Source of the DNA: Pseudomonadota bacterium
Lineage (GTDB): Bacteria; Pseudomonadota; Alphaproteobacteria; Rhizobiales; Xanthobacteraceae
NCBI GenBank assembly: GCA_018971625.1
Contig: JAGXAJ010000009.1
Coordinates: 1 to 64,000 of the forward strand
DNA: 64,000 nt
Direction of reading: 5' to 3'
In this document: positions 19,809-29,730 of the stretch, piece after piece
Layout of the letters: each line of letters opens with the position of its first letter
Position numbering within the stretch: the first letter of the stretch is position 1
Made by a program: the position numbers and the translations under genes
Notes under the pieces: model-generated
Seen by the model: only the letters and a program-made list of their open reading frames with translations
Database searches by the model: none
Told to the model about the DNA's origin: nothing

Positions 19809-21512
19809 ATGGGAAGTCTGGTTCTTCTCGATTTGATGGGTGGCGTTGCCTTGCTGCTATGGGGCCTGCATATGGTCCACAGCGGAATCCTGCGCGCGTT
19901 CGGTCCCGACCTTCGCTCGCTGCTGGCGAAAGCGCTGAAGAATCGCTTTGCAGCGTTTGCTGCCGGCATCGGCCTTACCGCGTTGCTGCAAAGCAGCACG
20001 GCGACCGCCTTGATTGCGAGTTCGTTCACGGCCGATGGCCTGGTCAGTCTGGTGCCCGCGCTCGCGATCATGCTCGGCGCCAATGTCGGCACCACGCTGA
20101 TCGTGCAGGTGCTGTCGTTCAATATTGCAGCGGTGGCACCGATCCTGTTCGTCATTGGGCTTTTGGCCTTCCGCAGCGGCGCCCGTTCGTGGATCAAGGA
20201 TGTCGGCCGGGTCTCGATCGGCCTCGGGTTGATACTGCTCGCACTGCATATCCTGCTCGATACGCTGGCGCCGGCGGAGAATGCGCCGGGCATGCGCGTC
20301 TTCCTGAACGCGATTACCGGCGATCCCGTGCTCTGCATCGTCATCGGCGCTATCGTTACCTGGGCGGTGCATTCCAGTGTCGCCAGCGTGCTTCTGGTGA
20401 TGTCGCTGGCCTATGCGCATTTCATCTCGCCCTTCGCGGCCCTGGCGCTTGTGCTTGGCGCCAATCTCGGCAGCGCGATCAATCCGGTATTCGAGGGCGC
20501 GCGCCGCAATAACCCCGCCAGCTATCGCCTGCCTGTCGGCAATCTGGTCAACCGGCTGATCGGCGTGTTGCTGGTCGCGCCCTTTCTGCGGCCGATTGCC
20601 GATTTGTTGCAGAACTGGCAGCCCGATCTGGCAAAGATGACCGCGGAATTTCACACCATCTTCAATATCGCGACCGCGATCCTCTTCATCGGGCTGCTCG
20701 ACAGCATGGCCGGCCTGCTGAAAAAGCTGCTGCCGAACCGGATCCAGGAAACCGCCCCGTCGCGGCCACGCTACCTTGACGAGAGCGCGCTCGAGACCCC
20801 GTCGCTGGCGCTGGCAGATGCCGCACGCGAAACCCTGCATATGGGGGATCTCGTCGAGGTGATGCTGCGCAAGGTGATGGCGGCCATGATGACCAACGAT
20901 CGCACCCTGGTCGACCAGGTTTCCAAGATGGACAACAGCGTCGATAGTCTCGACGAGGCGATCAAGCTTTACGTGACCAAGCTGACGCGCGGCAGTCTCG
21001 ACGAGCGCGAAGGCAGACGGGCAATGGAGATCATCTCCTTCACCATCAATCTGGAGCACATCGGCGACATCATCGACAAGAACCTGAGCGAACTGGCGAC
21101 CAAAAAGATCAAGCGGCGTTTGCAGTTTTCGTCCGAAGGTTCCGAGGAATTGTCGACATTCCACAAGCGCACGATGGATTCGTTGCGGATCGCCTTCGGC
21201 GTCTTCATGTCGGGCGACGTCAACGAGGCGCGCAAGCTCCTGGTAGAGAAGGCGCAACTGCGCAACACTGAGATCGCCGCCACCGAGCGCCATCTTGATC
21301 GGTTGCGGGAAGGCCGCCCAGAGACGATCGAGACCACCTCGCTGCACCTCGATGTGCTGCGCGACCTCAGGCGGATTCATTCGCATATTTGTTCGGTCGC
21401 CTACCCGGTGCTCGACGCGGCCGGCGAACTGCCGGCACACGAGAATGGCGAGAGCGATCAGGCCGCGCTGCCGATCGGCCTTTCCGGCAAGGTGAAGACC
21501 GGATTGCGCTGA
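19809..21512 (+). CDS. Na/Pi cotransporter family protein with C-terminal PhoU-like domain
   Basis: GLTALLQSSTATALIASSF and HSSVASVLLVMSLA QSSS-type repeats; C-terminal helical region. Confidence 0.88.
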   Translation: MGSLVLLDLMGGVALLLWGLHMVHSGILRAFGPDLRSLLAKALKNRFAAFAAGIGLTALLQSSTATALIASSFTADGLVSLVPALAIMLGANVGTTLIVQVLSFNIAAVAPILFVIGLLAFRSGARSWIKDVGRVSIGLGLILLALHILLDTLAPAENAPGMRVFLNAITGDPVLCIVIGAIVTWAVHSSVASVLLVMSLAYAHFISPFAALALVLGANLGSAINPVFEGARRNNPASYRLPVGNLVNRLIGVLLVAPFLRPIADLLQNWQPDLAKMTAEFHTIFNIATAILFIGLLDSMAGLLKKLLPNRIQETAPSRPRYLDESALETPSLALADAARETLHMGDLVEVMLRKVMAAMMTNDRTLVDQVSKMDNSVDSLDEAIKLYVTKLTRGSLDEREGRRAMEIISFTINLEHIGDIIDKNLSELATKKIKRRLQFSSEGSEELSTFHKRTMDSLRIAFGVFMSGDVNEARKLLVEKAQLRNTEIAATERHLDRLREGRPETIETTSLHLDVLRDLRRIHSHICSVAYPVLDAAGELPAHENGESDQAALPIGLSGKVKTGLR

Positions 21513-21714
21513 GAAAGCCGGCGGCCCTCCCACAACGCGCCTTACCACCCGCATTTTAGTTCGCGGGTGATAACCTCTCGTTCACCATGAGAGCAAATCC
21601 CGGCCCTGCCATCAGCAAACTCCGGCGGCCGCAAGGTCGCTTATACCTTTGCTACCTAGTGATGCTTAAAGGCGAGGCTGCCGTGCAGTTCCCGCGTCGC
21701 CTGCGTAAACTGTA

Positions 21715-22524
21715 GTGAAGCGTATGTATACTGCGCGTATTGTCGTTCTGATCATCGCGCTCGGCGCCGGCGGCATTGCCGCATATCTTGCGAGCGGGTC
21801 CAACAACAATAAATCCGTCGTGGTCGCACCGGTCGCCCAACTGCCGACCGTTGATGTGCTCGTCGCCAAATCCGATATCGGCCTCGGCCAGTCGGTCAAG
21901 CCCGAGGACCTGCAGTGGCAGACCTGGCCGGCGGCGACGGCAAGCAACATCTTCATTCGCCGCAACGAACGGCCCGATGCGACGACTCAGATCGTCGGCG
22001 AAATCGCGCGCGCGCCCTTCATCGCCGGCGAGCCGATCCGCGAGCAAAAGCTGGTGAAGGCGGACGGTTCGGGCTTCATGGCCGCGATCCTGCCCACCGG
22101 CATGCGCGCCGTCTCGACCGAAATCTCGCCGGAAACCGGAGCCGGCGGCTTCATCCTGCCCAACGACCGGGTCGACGTGATTCTTTCCAAGCACGAAAAG
22201 AACCCGGACCGGACCGGCGCGGCCGATATGGTCAATGCGGAAATCATCCTGACCAACATCCGCGTGCTGGCGATCGACCAGGCGCCAAAGGAAAAGGATG
22301 GCCAGACGTCCGTGGTCGGCCGGACCGTGACGCTTGAACTGAAGCCGGAACAGGCCGAAACGCTCGCCCGCGCGCGCCAGAGCGGCACGCTGTCGCTGGC
22401 GCTGCGCAGTATTGCCGACGTCAACATCGTCGAGAGCAATGCCGCCGACCAGGTCCGCCGGCACAGCGACAGCATCAATATCGTTCGCTACGGCGTAGCG
22501 ACCCAGACGACGACACAGAAGTGA
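21715..22524 (+). CDS. cpaB: Flp pilus assembly protein CpaB
   Basis: SAF-like segment VDVLVAKSDIGLGQSVKPEDLQWQTWP; upstream of cpaC. Confidence 0.88.
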   Translation: MKRMYTARIVVLIIALGAGGIAAYLASGSNNNKSVVVAPVAQLPTVDVLVAKSDIGLGQSVKPEDLQWQTWPAATASNIFIRRNERPDATTQIVGEIARAPFIAGEPIREQKLVKADGSGFMAAILPTGMRAVSTEISPETGAGGFILPNDRVDVILSKHEKNPDRTGAADMVNAEIILTNIRVLAIDQAPKEKDGQTSVVGRTVTLELKPEQAETLARARQSGTLSLALRSIADVNIVESNAADQVRRHSDSINIVRYGVATQTTTQK

Positions 22525-22560
22525 CCAAGACGACACAGAAGTGACCAGAGGACGTTTGAC

Positions 22561-24018
22561 ATGAGATCCGGGGAAAGAAGCCCGATTATACGGGCCTTGA
22601 TGGTCCACGCCCTGTCATTTTCGGCGATCGCGGCGCTGACGCTCAATCCCGTGCTCCCCGTCCTCAGCCCGGTCGCGGCGGCCGACCATGCATCGATCGC
22701 CAGCGGACAGTCGCATTTCCTGGCGCTCGGAATCGGCAAGTCGGTCGTGATCGATCTGCCGCGTGACGTCAAGGATGTGCTGGTCGCCGACCCCAAGATC
22801 GCCAACGCGGTCATCCGTTCCGAGCAGCGGGCCTACATCATTGGCGCAGCCGTCGGTCAGACCAATGTCGTGTTCTTCGACGCATCCGGCCAGCAGATTG
22901 CCGCCTACGATATCGCCGTCAAGCGTGACCTGAACGGTGTGCGTGCCGCGCTGAGACAGGCGATGCCGAACTCCAATGTCCAGATCGAGGGCGTCGGCGA
23001 CGGGGTGATGCTGACCGGCACGGTCGCCACCCCGATCGAGGCGCAACAGGCCGGCGACCTCGCCGCCCGGCTTGCCGGTGGCGCAGACAAGGTCGTCAAT
23101 TCGATTGTGGTGCGCGGCAAGGACCAGGTGATGCTGAAGGTCACGGTCGCCGAGGTGGCGCGCTCGATCATCAAGCAGATGGGCATCGATCTCTCGGCGA
23201 GCCTGAATGTCGGCAACTCGGTCGTAACCTTCAACAACAACAACCCGTTCACCGCCAACAATGCACCGCTCGTCCCTGGCAACGCCCTCACCGGGTCGTT
23301 CGGCTCGAAACCTTCCGTCCAGGCGACACTGCGTGCGATGGAAAGCGCTGGTGTCGTGCGGACGCTGGCCGAACCCAATTTGACGGCGATCTCGGGCGAA
23401 TCCGCAAGCTTTGTCGAAGGCGGCGAATTTCCGATTCCGACCGGCGTGACCTGCCAAACCACGACCGGGGGCGCAATCGGAAATTGCGTTCAGACGGTCA
23501 GCTTCAAGAAATTCGGTATCTCGCTCAATTTCACTCCGGTGGTGCTGACCGAAGGGCGGATCAGCCTGCATGTGATGACCGAAGTGTCGGAGGTCTCCAA
23601 CGAAAACGCTTTGCAGGGCGGCGTTGGCGGAACGACGATTCCCTCGATCAAGACCCGCCGCGCGGAAACCACCCTTGAGATTCCCTCGGGCGGCTCGATG
23701 GCGATGGCAGGCCTAATCCAGCAACAGACCAAGCAGGCCGTCAACGGATTGCCGGGCCTGGATTCATTGCCGGTTCTTGGTGCGCTGTTTCGCAGCCAGG
23801 ATTTCATCAACAACCAGACCGAGCTGATGGTGATCGTGACGCCCTATATCGTCCGCGCGGTCGCCCAAAAGGAATTGTCGCGCCCCGATGACGGATTTGC
23901 GCCCGCCTCCGACTCCCAGTCGGCGCTGCTGGCCAGCATCAACCGGATTTACGGCATTTCCGGTCGCATCGTCCCGATCGGAAATTACCAGGACAACTTT
24001 GGCTTCATCATCGATTGA
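22561..24018 (+). CDS. cpaC: Type II/III secretin family protein CpaC
   Basis: VIDLPRDVKDVLVADPKIANAVIRSEQRAYIIGA; secretin core VRTLAEPNLTAISGESASFVEGGEFPIP. Confidence 0.92.
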   Translation: MRSGERSPIIRALMVHALSFSAIAALTLNPVLPVLSPVAAADHASIASGQSHFLALGIGKSVVIDLPRDVKDVLVADPKIANAVIRSEQRAYIIGAAVGQTNVVFFDASGQQIAAYDIAVKRDLNGVRAALRQAMPNSNVQIEGVGDGVMLTGTVATPIEAQQAGDLAARLAGGADKVVNSIVVRGKDQVMLKVTVAEVARSIIKQMGIDLSASLNVGNSVVTFNNNNPFTANNAPLVPGNALTGSFGSKPSVQATLRAMESAGVVRTLAEPNLTAISGESASFVEGGEFPIPTGVTCQTTTGGAIGNCVQTVSFKKFGISLNFTPVVLTEGRISLHVMTEVSEVSNENALQGGVGGTTIPSIKTRRAETTLEIPSGGSMAMAGLIQQQTKQAVNGLPGLDSLPVLGALFRSQDFINNQTELMVIVTPYIVRAVAQKELSRPDDGFAPASDSQSALLASINRIYGISGRIVPIGNYQDNFGFIID

Positions 24019-24055
24019 AACGAACCGCCCGACTGATGCATCGCGCGAGGCAAAA

Positions 24056-24799
24056 ATGACGACAACCAGATTACCTGCGGGTGGCTATCGGCCGCTGCTC
24101 CTGCTCGGCGCGCTTATCGGTCTTTCGGTCACATTGGGTGCGTGCCAGGAAACCACAAAAGAACTCGTAACGGCGAGCACGCCCGACGACTATCGCTTCC
24201 GTCATCCGATCGCGATCCAGGAATCCAATCAGTCGGCGGTCATCTTCGTCGGTCATGCGCGCGGCGGTCTCTCGGCGGACCAGCGTTCCACCGTGTTAGG
24301 TGTCGCGCAAGCCTGGCGGCGCGAGGCAACCGGCGCAATCAGCGCCGACGTACCGGTCGATACGCCGAACGCAGCCGCAGCAGCCGATGCATTTCAGGCA
24401 GCGAGATCATTACTCGTCGCGGCCGGGGTGCCGCCGCGCGCGATTGCCGTTCACCATTATCGCCCGGACAACCCGCGCCTGCTGCCGGTGATCCGGCTGA
24501 GCTATACGCGGATCTCCGCCGATGCCGGTCCATGCGGCGTGTGGCCGGAAGATCTCGGTCCTTCGATCAACGATCCGGATTATTCCGACAACAGGCAGTA
24601 CCACAATTTCGGCTGCGCCTATCAGCGCAACATTGCGGCCATGGTCGACAATCCTGCGGACCTGGTGCAGCCCCGCTCCGAAACACCCGCCTACACGGCG
24701 CGGCGTACGGAAGCCTTTGAGAAATACCGCAAAGGCAATACGACGACGACCCTCTACCCCGAAGCCGACAAAGCCAAGCTGAGCGACGCCGACAAATGA
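24056..24799 (+). CDS. cpaD: CpaD pilus assembly lipoprotein
   Basis: Lipobox LGAC; YRFRHPIAIQE; CGVWPEDLG...NFGCAYQRNIAAMVDNPADLVQPR. Confidence 0.9.
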   Translation: MTTTRLPAGGYRPLLLLGALIGLSVTLGACQETTKELVTASTPDDYRFRHPIAIQESNQSAVIFVGHARGGLSADQRSTVLGVAQAWRREATGAISADVPVDTPNAAAAADAFQAARSLLVAAGVPPRAIAVHHYRPDNPRLLPVIRLSYTRISADAGPCGVWPEDLGPSINDPDYSDNRQYHNFGCAYQRNIAAMVDNPADLVQPRSETPAYTARRTEAFEKYRKGNTTTTLYPEADKAKLSDADK

Positions 24800-26097
24800 T
24801 CCGCGCACATAAAGAATCCGAAGATCACCTAGACACCGCCCCGCCGCCCGCGGACGACTATATTTCCCCGGCACCTCGCGTCGGCGTGCAGGCCTTTTGC
24901 GAGACCGAGGAAACCGCAGCCGCCGTGCGCGCGGCTGGCGAAGATCGACGCCTCAGCAAGACACGTCTTTCCGTCCACATGGGCGGCATGGTCGCTGCGG
25001 TCAAGACATATAGCACCGCGCCGACACCCAACGTGATCATGCTGGAAGCCCACGGCAGCGACGACATCCTTGCCGGCCTCGACCAGCTCGCCACCGTATG
25101 CGACCCTGGAACGCGCGTGGTGCTGATCGGCAGGCCCAACGATACCGCGCCGTATCGCGAACTGGTGCGCCGCGGCGTCAACGACTACGTCGTCGGCCCG
25201 GTCACGACCCTTGACGTCGTGCGCTCGATTTGCAGCCTGTTCTCGGCATCCGATGCTGTCGCCGTCGGCCGGATCATCGCCGTGGTCGGCGCCAAGGGCG
25301 GCGTCGGCGCGTCCACTGTCGCGCACAACGTGGCCTGGGCTATCGCCCGCGACCTCGCGCTGGATTCCGTGGTGATCGATCTCGACCTTGCGTTCGGCAC
25401 CGCCGGCCTCGACTACAACAAGGATCCGGTGCAAGGCGTGGCCAATGCAGTGTTCGCCCCGGACCGGCCCGATACCGCATTCATCGAGCGCCTGCTGGCG
25501 AAATGTACCGACCACCTGAGCCTGCTGGCCGCGCCTGCCACGCTTGACCGGGTCTACGATTTCGGCGCCGAAGCTTTCGATACCATTTTCGACACGCTGC
25601 GCATGACGACGCCCTGCATCATACTCGACATCCCCCATCAATGGTCGGGGTGGACACGCCGCGCGCTGCTCGGAGCCGACGATATCCTGATCGTCGCAGA
25701 GCCCGATCTCGCCAATATGCGCAATACCAAGAACATGCTGCAGATGCTGAAGACGTCGCGGCCGAACGATCGGACACCGCTATATTGCCTCAATCAGGTC
25801 GGCATGCCGAAACGTCCGGAGATCAGAGCGCGCGCCTTCGCCAAAACCGTCGACAGCCAGCCGATCGCCTCCATTCCATTCAATCCGCGAATGTTCGGCA
25901 CTGCGACCAACAACGGTCAGATGATCGCCGAAATCTCGGCCGGCCACCGCATCGCTGGAACGTTTCTGCAGATCGCACAGCGTATGACCGGCCACGCCGA
26001 GACCAGGCCACGGCGCTCGTTCCTGTCGCCCATCGTCGAAAAGCTCCGCGTCAGCGGACGTTCGCGCGCGGAGCCGTCGGAGATCCGGAATGTTTAG
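24796..26097 (+). CDS. cpaE: CpaE/TadZ-like ParA-family ATPase
   Basis: GRIIAVVGAKGGVGASTVAHNVAWAIAR deviant Walker A with N-terminal receiver-like domain. Confidence 0.9.
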   Translation: MIRAHKESEDHLDTAPPPADDYISPAPRVGVQAFCETEETAAAVRAAGEDRRLSKTRLSVHMGGMVAAVKTYSTAPTPNVIMLEAHGSDDILAGLDQLATVCDPGTRVVLIGRPNDTAPYRELVRRGVNDYVVGPVTTLDVVRSICSLFSASDAVAVGRIIAVVGAKGGVGASTVAHNVAWAIARDLALDSVVIDLDLAFGTAGLDYNKDPVQGVANAVFAPDRPDTAFIERLLAKCTDHLSLLAAPATLDRVYDFGAEAFDTIFDTLRMTTPCIILDIPHQWSGWTRRALLGADDILIVAEPDLANMRNTKNMLQMLKTSRPNDRTPLYCLNQVGMPKRPEIRARAFAKTVDSQPIASIPFNPRMFGTATNNGQMIAEISAGHRIAGTFLQIAQRMTGHAETRPRRSFLSPIVEKLRVSGRSRAEPSEIRNV

Positions 26098-26104
26098 CTG
26101 TTAT

Positions 26105-26128
26105 CGGTTCTGATTTGAAACAGAACCG
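26105..26128 (+). terminator. Hairpin downstream of cpaE (possible terminator, no clear T-run)
   Basis: CGGTTCTG-ATTTGAAA-CAGAACCG, 8-bp perfect stem, 8 nt after the cpaE stop. Confidence 0.5.
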
Positions 26129-26193
26129 GTCTCGAGCTTTGGTGTTTTGAAAGTGCCGTAAGCGATCGCTGGTACCGAATTCCTCGTGCAGGA

Positions 26194-27024
26194 TCAGTCG
26201 GCATGTGCGGTGGCTACCGGCGGTTTTTTAGTCATCTCCGCATGGGCATTTTCTTTCGCGGAAAGTAACCGCCGGAGATAAGCAACATTGGCCTCCGCTT
26301 CTTCTGGCGACCGGCCCGCCTTCACGATGCTCTCAGCCTCGGTCAGGCGGCCCTGCAGGCCCACCACCAGCGCCAAATTCTCCCGAACACGCGGATCGGC
26401 ATCCTTGTGGCTGTTCGCGCGGCGCAGGGTCTCCTCCGCTTTGGGCAAGTCCCTGGACAGCATGTAGGAAAGACCGAGATTGGACAGCACCGAAGGATCG
26501 TCCGGGGCGATGTTCAGCGCGCTTGAATAGTACTGCCGCGCTTCTTCATGCCGGCCGAGTTGATCGAGTGCCGAGCCCTGGGCCGAAAGGATTCGCCAAT
26601 CCGGATCTTCGGGAGAATGGGCACGGCTGAGAACGTCGAAAGCCTGCTGGAAATTGCCGTTGTCCTCCAGTGCGCGACCATAACCGGCGAGCAGGGCCTT
26701 GTTACCGGGGTGACCGATCGTGGCCTGCTCGAGCACCGCGACCGCTTGGGCCTTTTGCCCCGTAGCCCGCAGTGCATTGGCGTACCGCAAGGCCAGATCG
26801 GGATCCTTGGGATTGGCGCGAAAGCGTTCGCGATAAGTATCGACCTCGCGCCGCGGGTCGGCAGCACGGTTTGCCTCGGTCTTGTCGCCGAGCGATCCCG
26901 TGATATCGAGATCGCCAGCCGTCTGGCAACTGCAAAGACCCAACACCAAGATTGCGGATGATGCGATCGATACGCCAAATTTCAGGAAACGGTGGGATCG
27001 GCGCAGCTGCGCGAGCATGTACAT
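26194..27024 (-). CDS. tadD: TPR lipoprotein, TadD-like pilus assembly protein
   Basis: Lipobox LGLCSC; several TPR units; adjacent and convergent to cpaBCDE. Confidence 0.75.
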   Translation of the reverse strand: MYMLAQLRRSHRFLKFGVSIASSAILVLGLCSCQTAGDLDITGSLGDKTEANRAADPRREVDTYRERFRANPKDPDLALRYANALRATGQKAQAVAVLEQATIGHPGNKALLAGYGRALEDNGNFQQAFDVLSRAHSPEDPDWRILSAQGSALDQLGRHEEARQYYSSALNIAPDDPSVLSNLGLSYMLSRDLPKAEETLRRANSHKDADPRVRENLALVVGLQGRLTEAESIVKAGRSPEEAEANVAYLRRLLSAKENAHAEMTKKPPVATAHAD

Positions 27025-27202
27025 TGGCCTGTGATCAGCGGCTGGCTGACACTACCCTCACAGCTTAACCCTAAATTCTGGTTAAACCGGCCCGCATTCC
27101 GGTAAGCTTGTATGGGACGTCCGGAACCAAGGCTCGCTTTGCGCTTCGCCCGCAATGGACGGCGGCGCGGCGAGCGCCGCCGGGTCGATACCGGCTTTCG
27201 AT

Positions 27203-27448
27203 CTAATCGATGAATTCGGCGCCGAGTTCGCAGCCGATCCGCCATGCAAGGCGGCACTGCCGGGGCCGGCCCGTCGAAAGGATGATCGTGAACTCAGGGG
27301 GAATCTGGACGTATTCGGCGATCACCTTCACGCCGCCGTCCGAAATATCGGTTACCTTGCAATCCCGAGGCAGCGTGCCGGTCCCGAATTGAATCTTTGC
27401 GAGACTGTTGCATAAACGGCGCTCGCTTTTACGTCGGTTGGCCAGCAT
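27203..27448 (-). CDS. PilZ domain-containing protein
   Basis: MLANRRKSERRLCNSLAKIQFGTGTLPRDCKVTDISDGGVKV (RRxxR...DxSxxG). Confidence 0.8.
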   Translation of the reverse strand: MLANRRKSERRLCNSLAKIQFGTGTLPRDCKVTDISDGGVKVIAEYVQIPPEFTIILSTGRPRQCRLAWRIGCELGAEFID

Positions 27449-27775
27449 GTCGAACCCTTCGCCTCATTCCAAAATTGCTCTTGCGGCATCCCAGTAAGCT
27501 GTAACCGGCAATTATTGGAGTTTGACTAGCAGAATGTTTAGGAATTGATCTGTTCTGGTTGAATTGTCTTTACCGGCAAGCGCTGCATTGCTCGAAAAGG
27601 CTGCGAAATGCGGCAAACCAGGGCGCCGGACCGCATACGTCCAAGCTTTCGGCCAGAGTCGTCCGGCGGAAATCGGTTCTGTGATGCAGTGCTATCCGCT
27701 GTTTTGCTTAAAAATTGAATTCTCATTCTCTGCTTTTCTGGTGTCTGGGCGTTCACCAAGACACGATGATACTGC

Positions 27776-28105
27776 TCAAACCTTCGCAGAACTCTGCCGG
27801 CCGGTGAGGACGATAAAATAGAGATTGCGGATATAGACCAGCAGACCCAGCGCCTGCCCGGCGATGAAAACGGGATCGCGGCGGTACAGCGCATAGATCA
27901 GCAGCAACGTGCCGCCGCCGAGCGAGAAAAACCAAAACGCCACCGGCATCACGCTTCTGCGCGCCCGCTCGGATGCGATCCATTGCACCAGGAAGCGCAT
28001 GGTGAAAAATGCCTGCGCCACGAAACCCAGGACGACCCAGCCGTCGAATTTGGCCACGAATACATCATGCAGGTAGGCGATCAGCGAGTTGAACAATTCC
28101 GTCAT
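27776..28105 (-). CDS. Lipid-A-disaccharide synthase N-terminal-domain (LAB_N) membrane protein
   Basis: FDGWVVLGFVAQAFFTMRFLVQWIASERARRSVMPVAFWFFSLGGGTLLLIYALYRRDPVFI. Confidence 0.85.
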   Translation of the reverse strand: MTELFNSLIAYLHDVFVAKFDGWVVLGFVAQAFFTMRFLVQWIASERARRSVMPVAFWFFSLGGGTLLLIYALYRRDPVFIAGQALGLLVYIRNLYFIVLTGRQSSAKV

Positions 28106-28914
28106 GAGGTGACCTCGGTCGCAACAGGTGTCGGTTTCTTGCGGCGGATCAGCCACCACACGCCCGCAACATCCATGATTCCGATCCAGAGCCGGTCGAA
28201 GAAGCCGTAATTCGAGACGCCAGATCGGCGTGGCCGATCGGCGACGTCAACATACGCGATCTCGTATCCCTCGCGACGCACCAGCGCCGGCAGGAAACGA
28301 TGCAGCCCATCGAAGTAAGGCATCGCGAGAAACACCTCACGGCGGAACGCCTTGAGGCCGCAGCCGGTGTCGCGAGTGCCATCGCGCAGAATGGCGGCGC
28401 GAACACCGTTGGCGATGCGCGACTGGATTTTCTTGAATCCGGTATCCTTGCGCCCGACCCGCTGGCCGGCGGCAAGGCCGACGCGATCGCCGCCCTGCTC
28501 GATTGCCGCGATCAAAGCGGGCAGAAACGCTGGATTGTTTTGACCATCGCCGTCGAGCGTCGCCACGATGGCGCCCCGCGCAGCCCGGACACCGCTTCGT
28601 ATTGCCGCGGACTGGCCGGACGAGACGGCATGGTTGATCTGACGCAGATTGCCGCGCTGTTTCATGGCGGCCGCGAGATGGTCCACCGTCGCGTCGGTCG
28701 AACCATCATTGACGTAGATGATCTCGTAGACCCATCGACCGTCGAGGGCTGCGGTAATTTCCGCAATCAGCGGCGCCACGTTGCCGGCTTCGTTGCGCAC
28801 GGGCACAACGATGGAGACGGACACGGCCTTGGGATTGGGAGAGGACAAATTCAGCGCTCGGTTTGAATGGTTTTGCGGCGCCCGCTTCTTATGAGGCGGA
28901 CGCCTCGCGGGCAA
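28102..28914 (-). CDS. Glycosyltransferase family 2 (undecaprenyl-phosphate sugar transferase/DPM-like)
   Basis: VSIVVPVRNEAGNVAPLIAEI...YEIIYVNDGSTDAT...ATLDGDGQNNP. Confidence 0.85.
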   Translation of the reverse strand: MPARRPPHKKRAPQNHSNRALNLSSPNPKAVSVSIVVPVRNEAGNVAPLIAEITAALDGRWVYEIIYVNDGSTDATVDHLAAAMKQRGNLRQINHAVSSGQSAAIRSGVRAARGAIVATLDGDGQNNPAFLPALIAAIEQGGDRVGLAAGQRVGRKDTGFKKIQSRIANGVRAAILRDGTRDTGCGLKAFRREVFLAMPYFDGLHRFLPALVRREGYEIAYVDVADRPRRSGVSNYGFFDRLWIGIMDVAGVWWLIRRKKPTPVATEVTS

Positions 28915-28928
28915 CCCCTTTGCGGTTC

Positions 28929-29729
28929 CTAGACAGGGTCGCTCGATGGCAATATGGCGCCATCGTAGCCGATCGCGAAGCCGAGGCGATGAGCCGCGAA
29001 CCAGTAGCGCACGGCCATCGCGCCGATCACCCCGAACAAGGCGCCCGCGACTACATCACTGGGATGATGGGCCAGTAACACCAGTCTGCTCGCCATAATC
29101 AGCAAGGCATAGATAGTCATTGGGATGCGCAGCCGCGGCCACAGCGCTGCGACCGCGAAGGCCAGCGCGGCACTGGTGATCGCATGGGCCGACGGGAAGC
29201 TCGCGTAGGCCGAGGTTCCTGCAAAATGCGAGAAGTAAAAGGCATTGGCATGCCCACCGACAAACGGCCGGCCGCGCCCGACGATCCATTTGATGAACTC
29301 ACCGGCTACGTTCGGCACAAGCACGGCCAGCAATAGATATTGCAATTCCGTCGTCAGGCGAAGCAAGCGGGATTGCAAGCCGCCCCGCACTATTGGCGCG
29401 ACAAGCGTGACCACAATCAGGAGTGCCGCGATGGACCACAGCACAAAAGCAGCCTTGCCAAACCCGGTCAGAACGCGAACCGGCCACAGGCTGGGGGTGC
29501 CGCGCGGCGGCATCAGACCGATCTCGCGAACATCGAACCCGAACATCAGCACGACGATGACGACCGCACCGAGCGCCATCAATATCGATGCCTGTCGCAG
29601 CAATTTTCGCGCTGCGCCGCCCGTTTGCGGCGCCGACGGCGAGCGCAGCAATTGGGTGATCGACAGCAGCATGGAAGAGAGCCGCGCGAAATAGCTCGCT
29701 GCTTCGTCGCCGATGGCAGGCGTGGGCAT
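28929..29729 (-). CDS. PAP2-family phosphatase
   Basis: KWIVGRGRPF...SFPSAHAITSAALAFA...RLVLLAHHPSDVVAGALFG. Confidence 0.85.
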   Translation of the reverse strand: MPTPAIGDEAASYFARLSSMLLSITQLLRSPSAPQTGGAARKLLRQASILMALGAVVIVVLMFGFDVREIGLMPPRGTPSLWPVRVLTGFGKAAFVLWSIAALLIVVTLVAPIVRGGLQSRLLRLTTELQYLLLAVLVPNVAGEFIKWIVGRGRPFVGGHANAFYFSHFAGTSAYASFPSAHAITSAALAFAVAALWPRLRIPMTIYALLIMASRLVLLAHHPSDVVAGALFGVIGAMAVRYWFAAHRLGFAIGYDGAILPSSDPV

Positions 29730-29730
29730 T

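Noticed and set aside
19857-21554. 565-aa minus-strand ORF
   Set aside because: Antisense to the Na/Pi cotransporter; shadow ORF.
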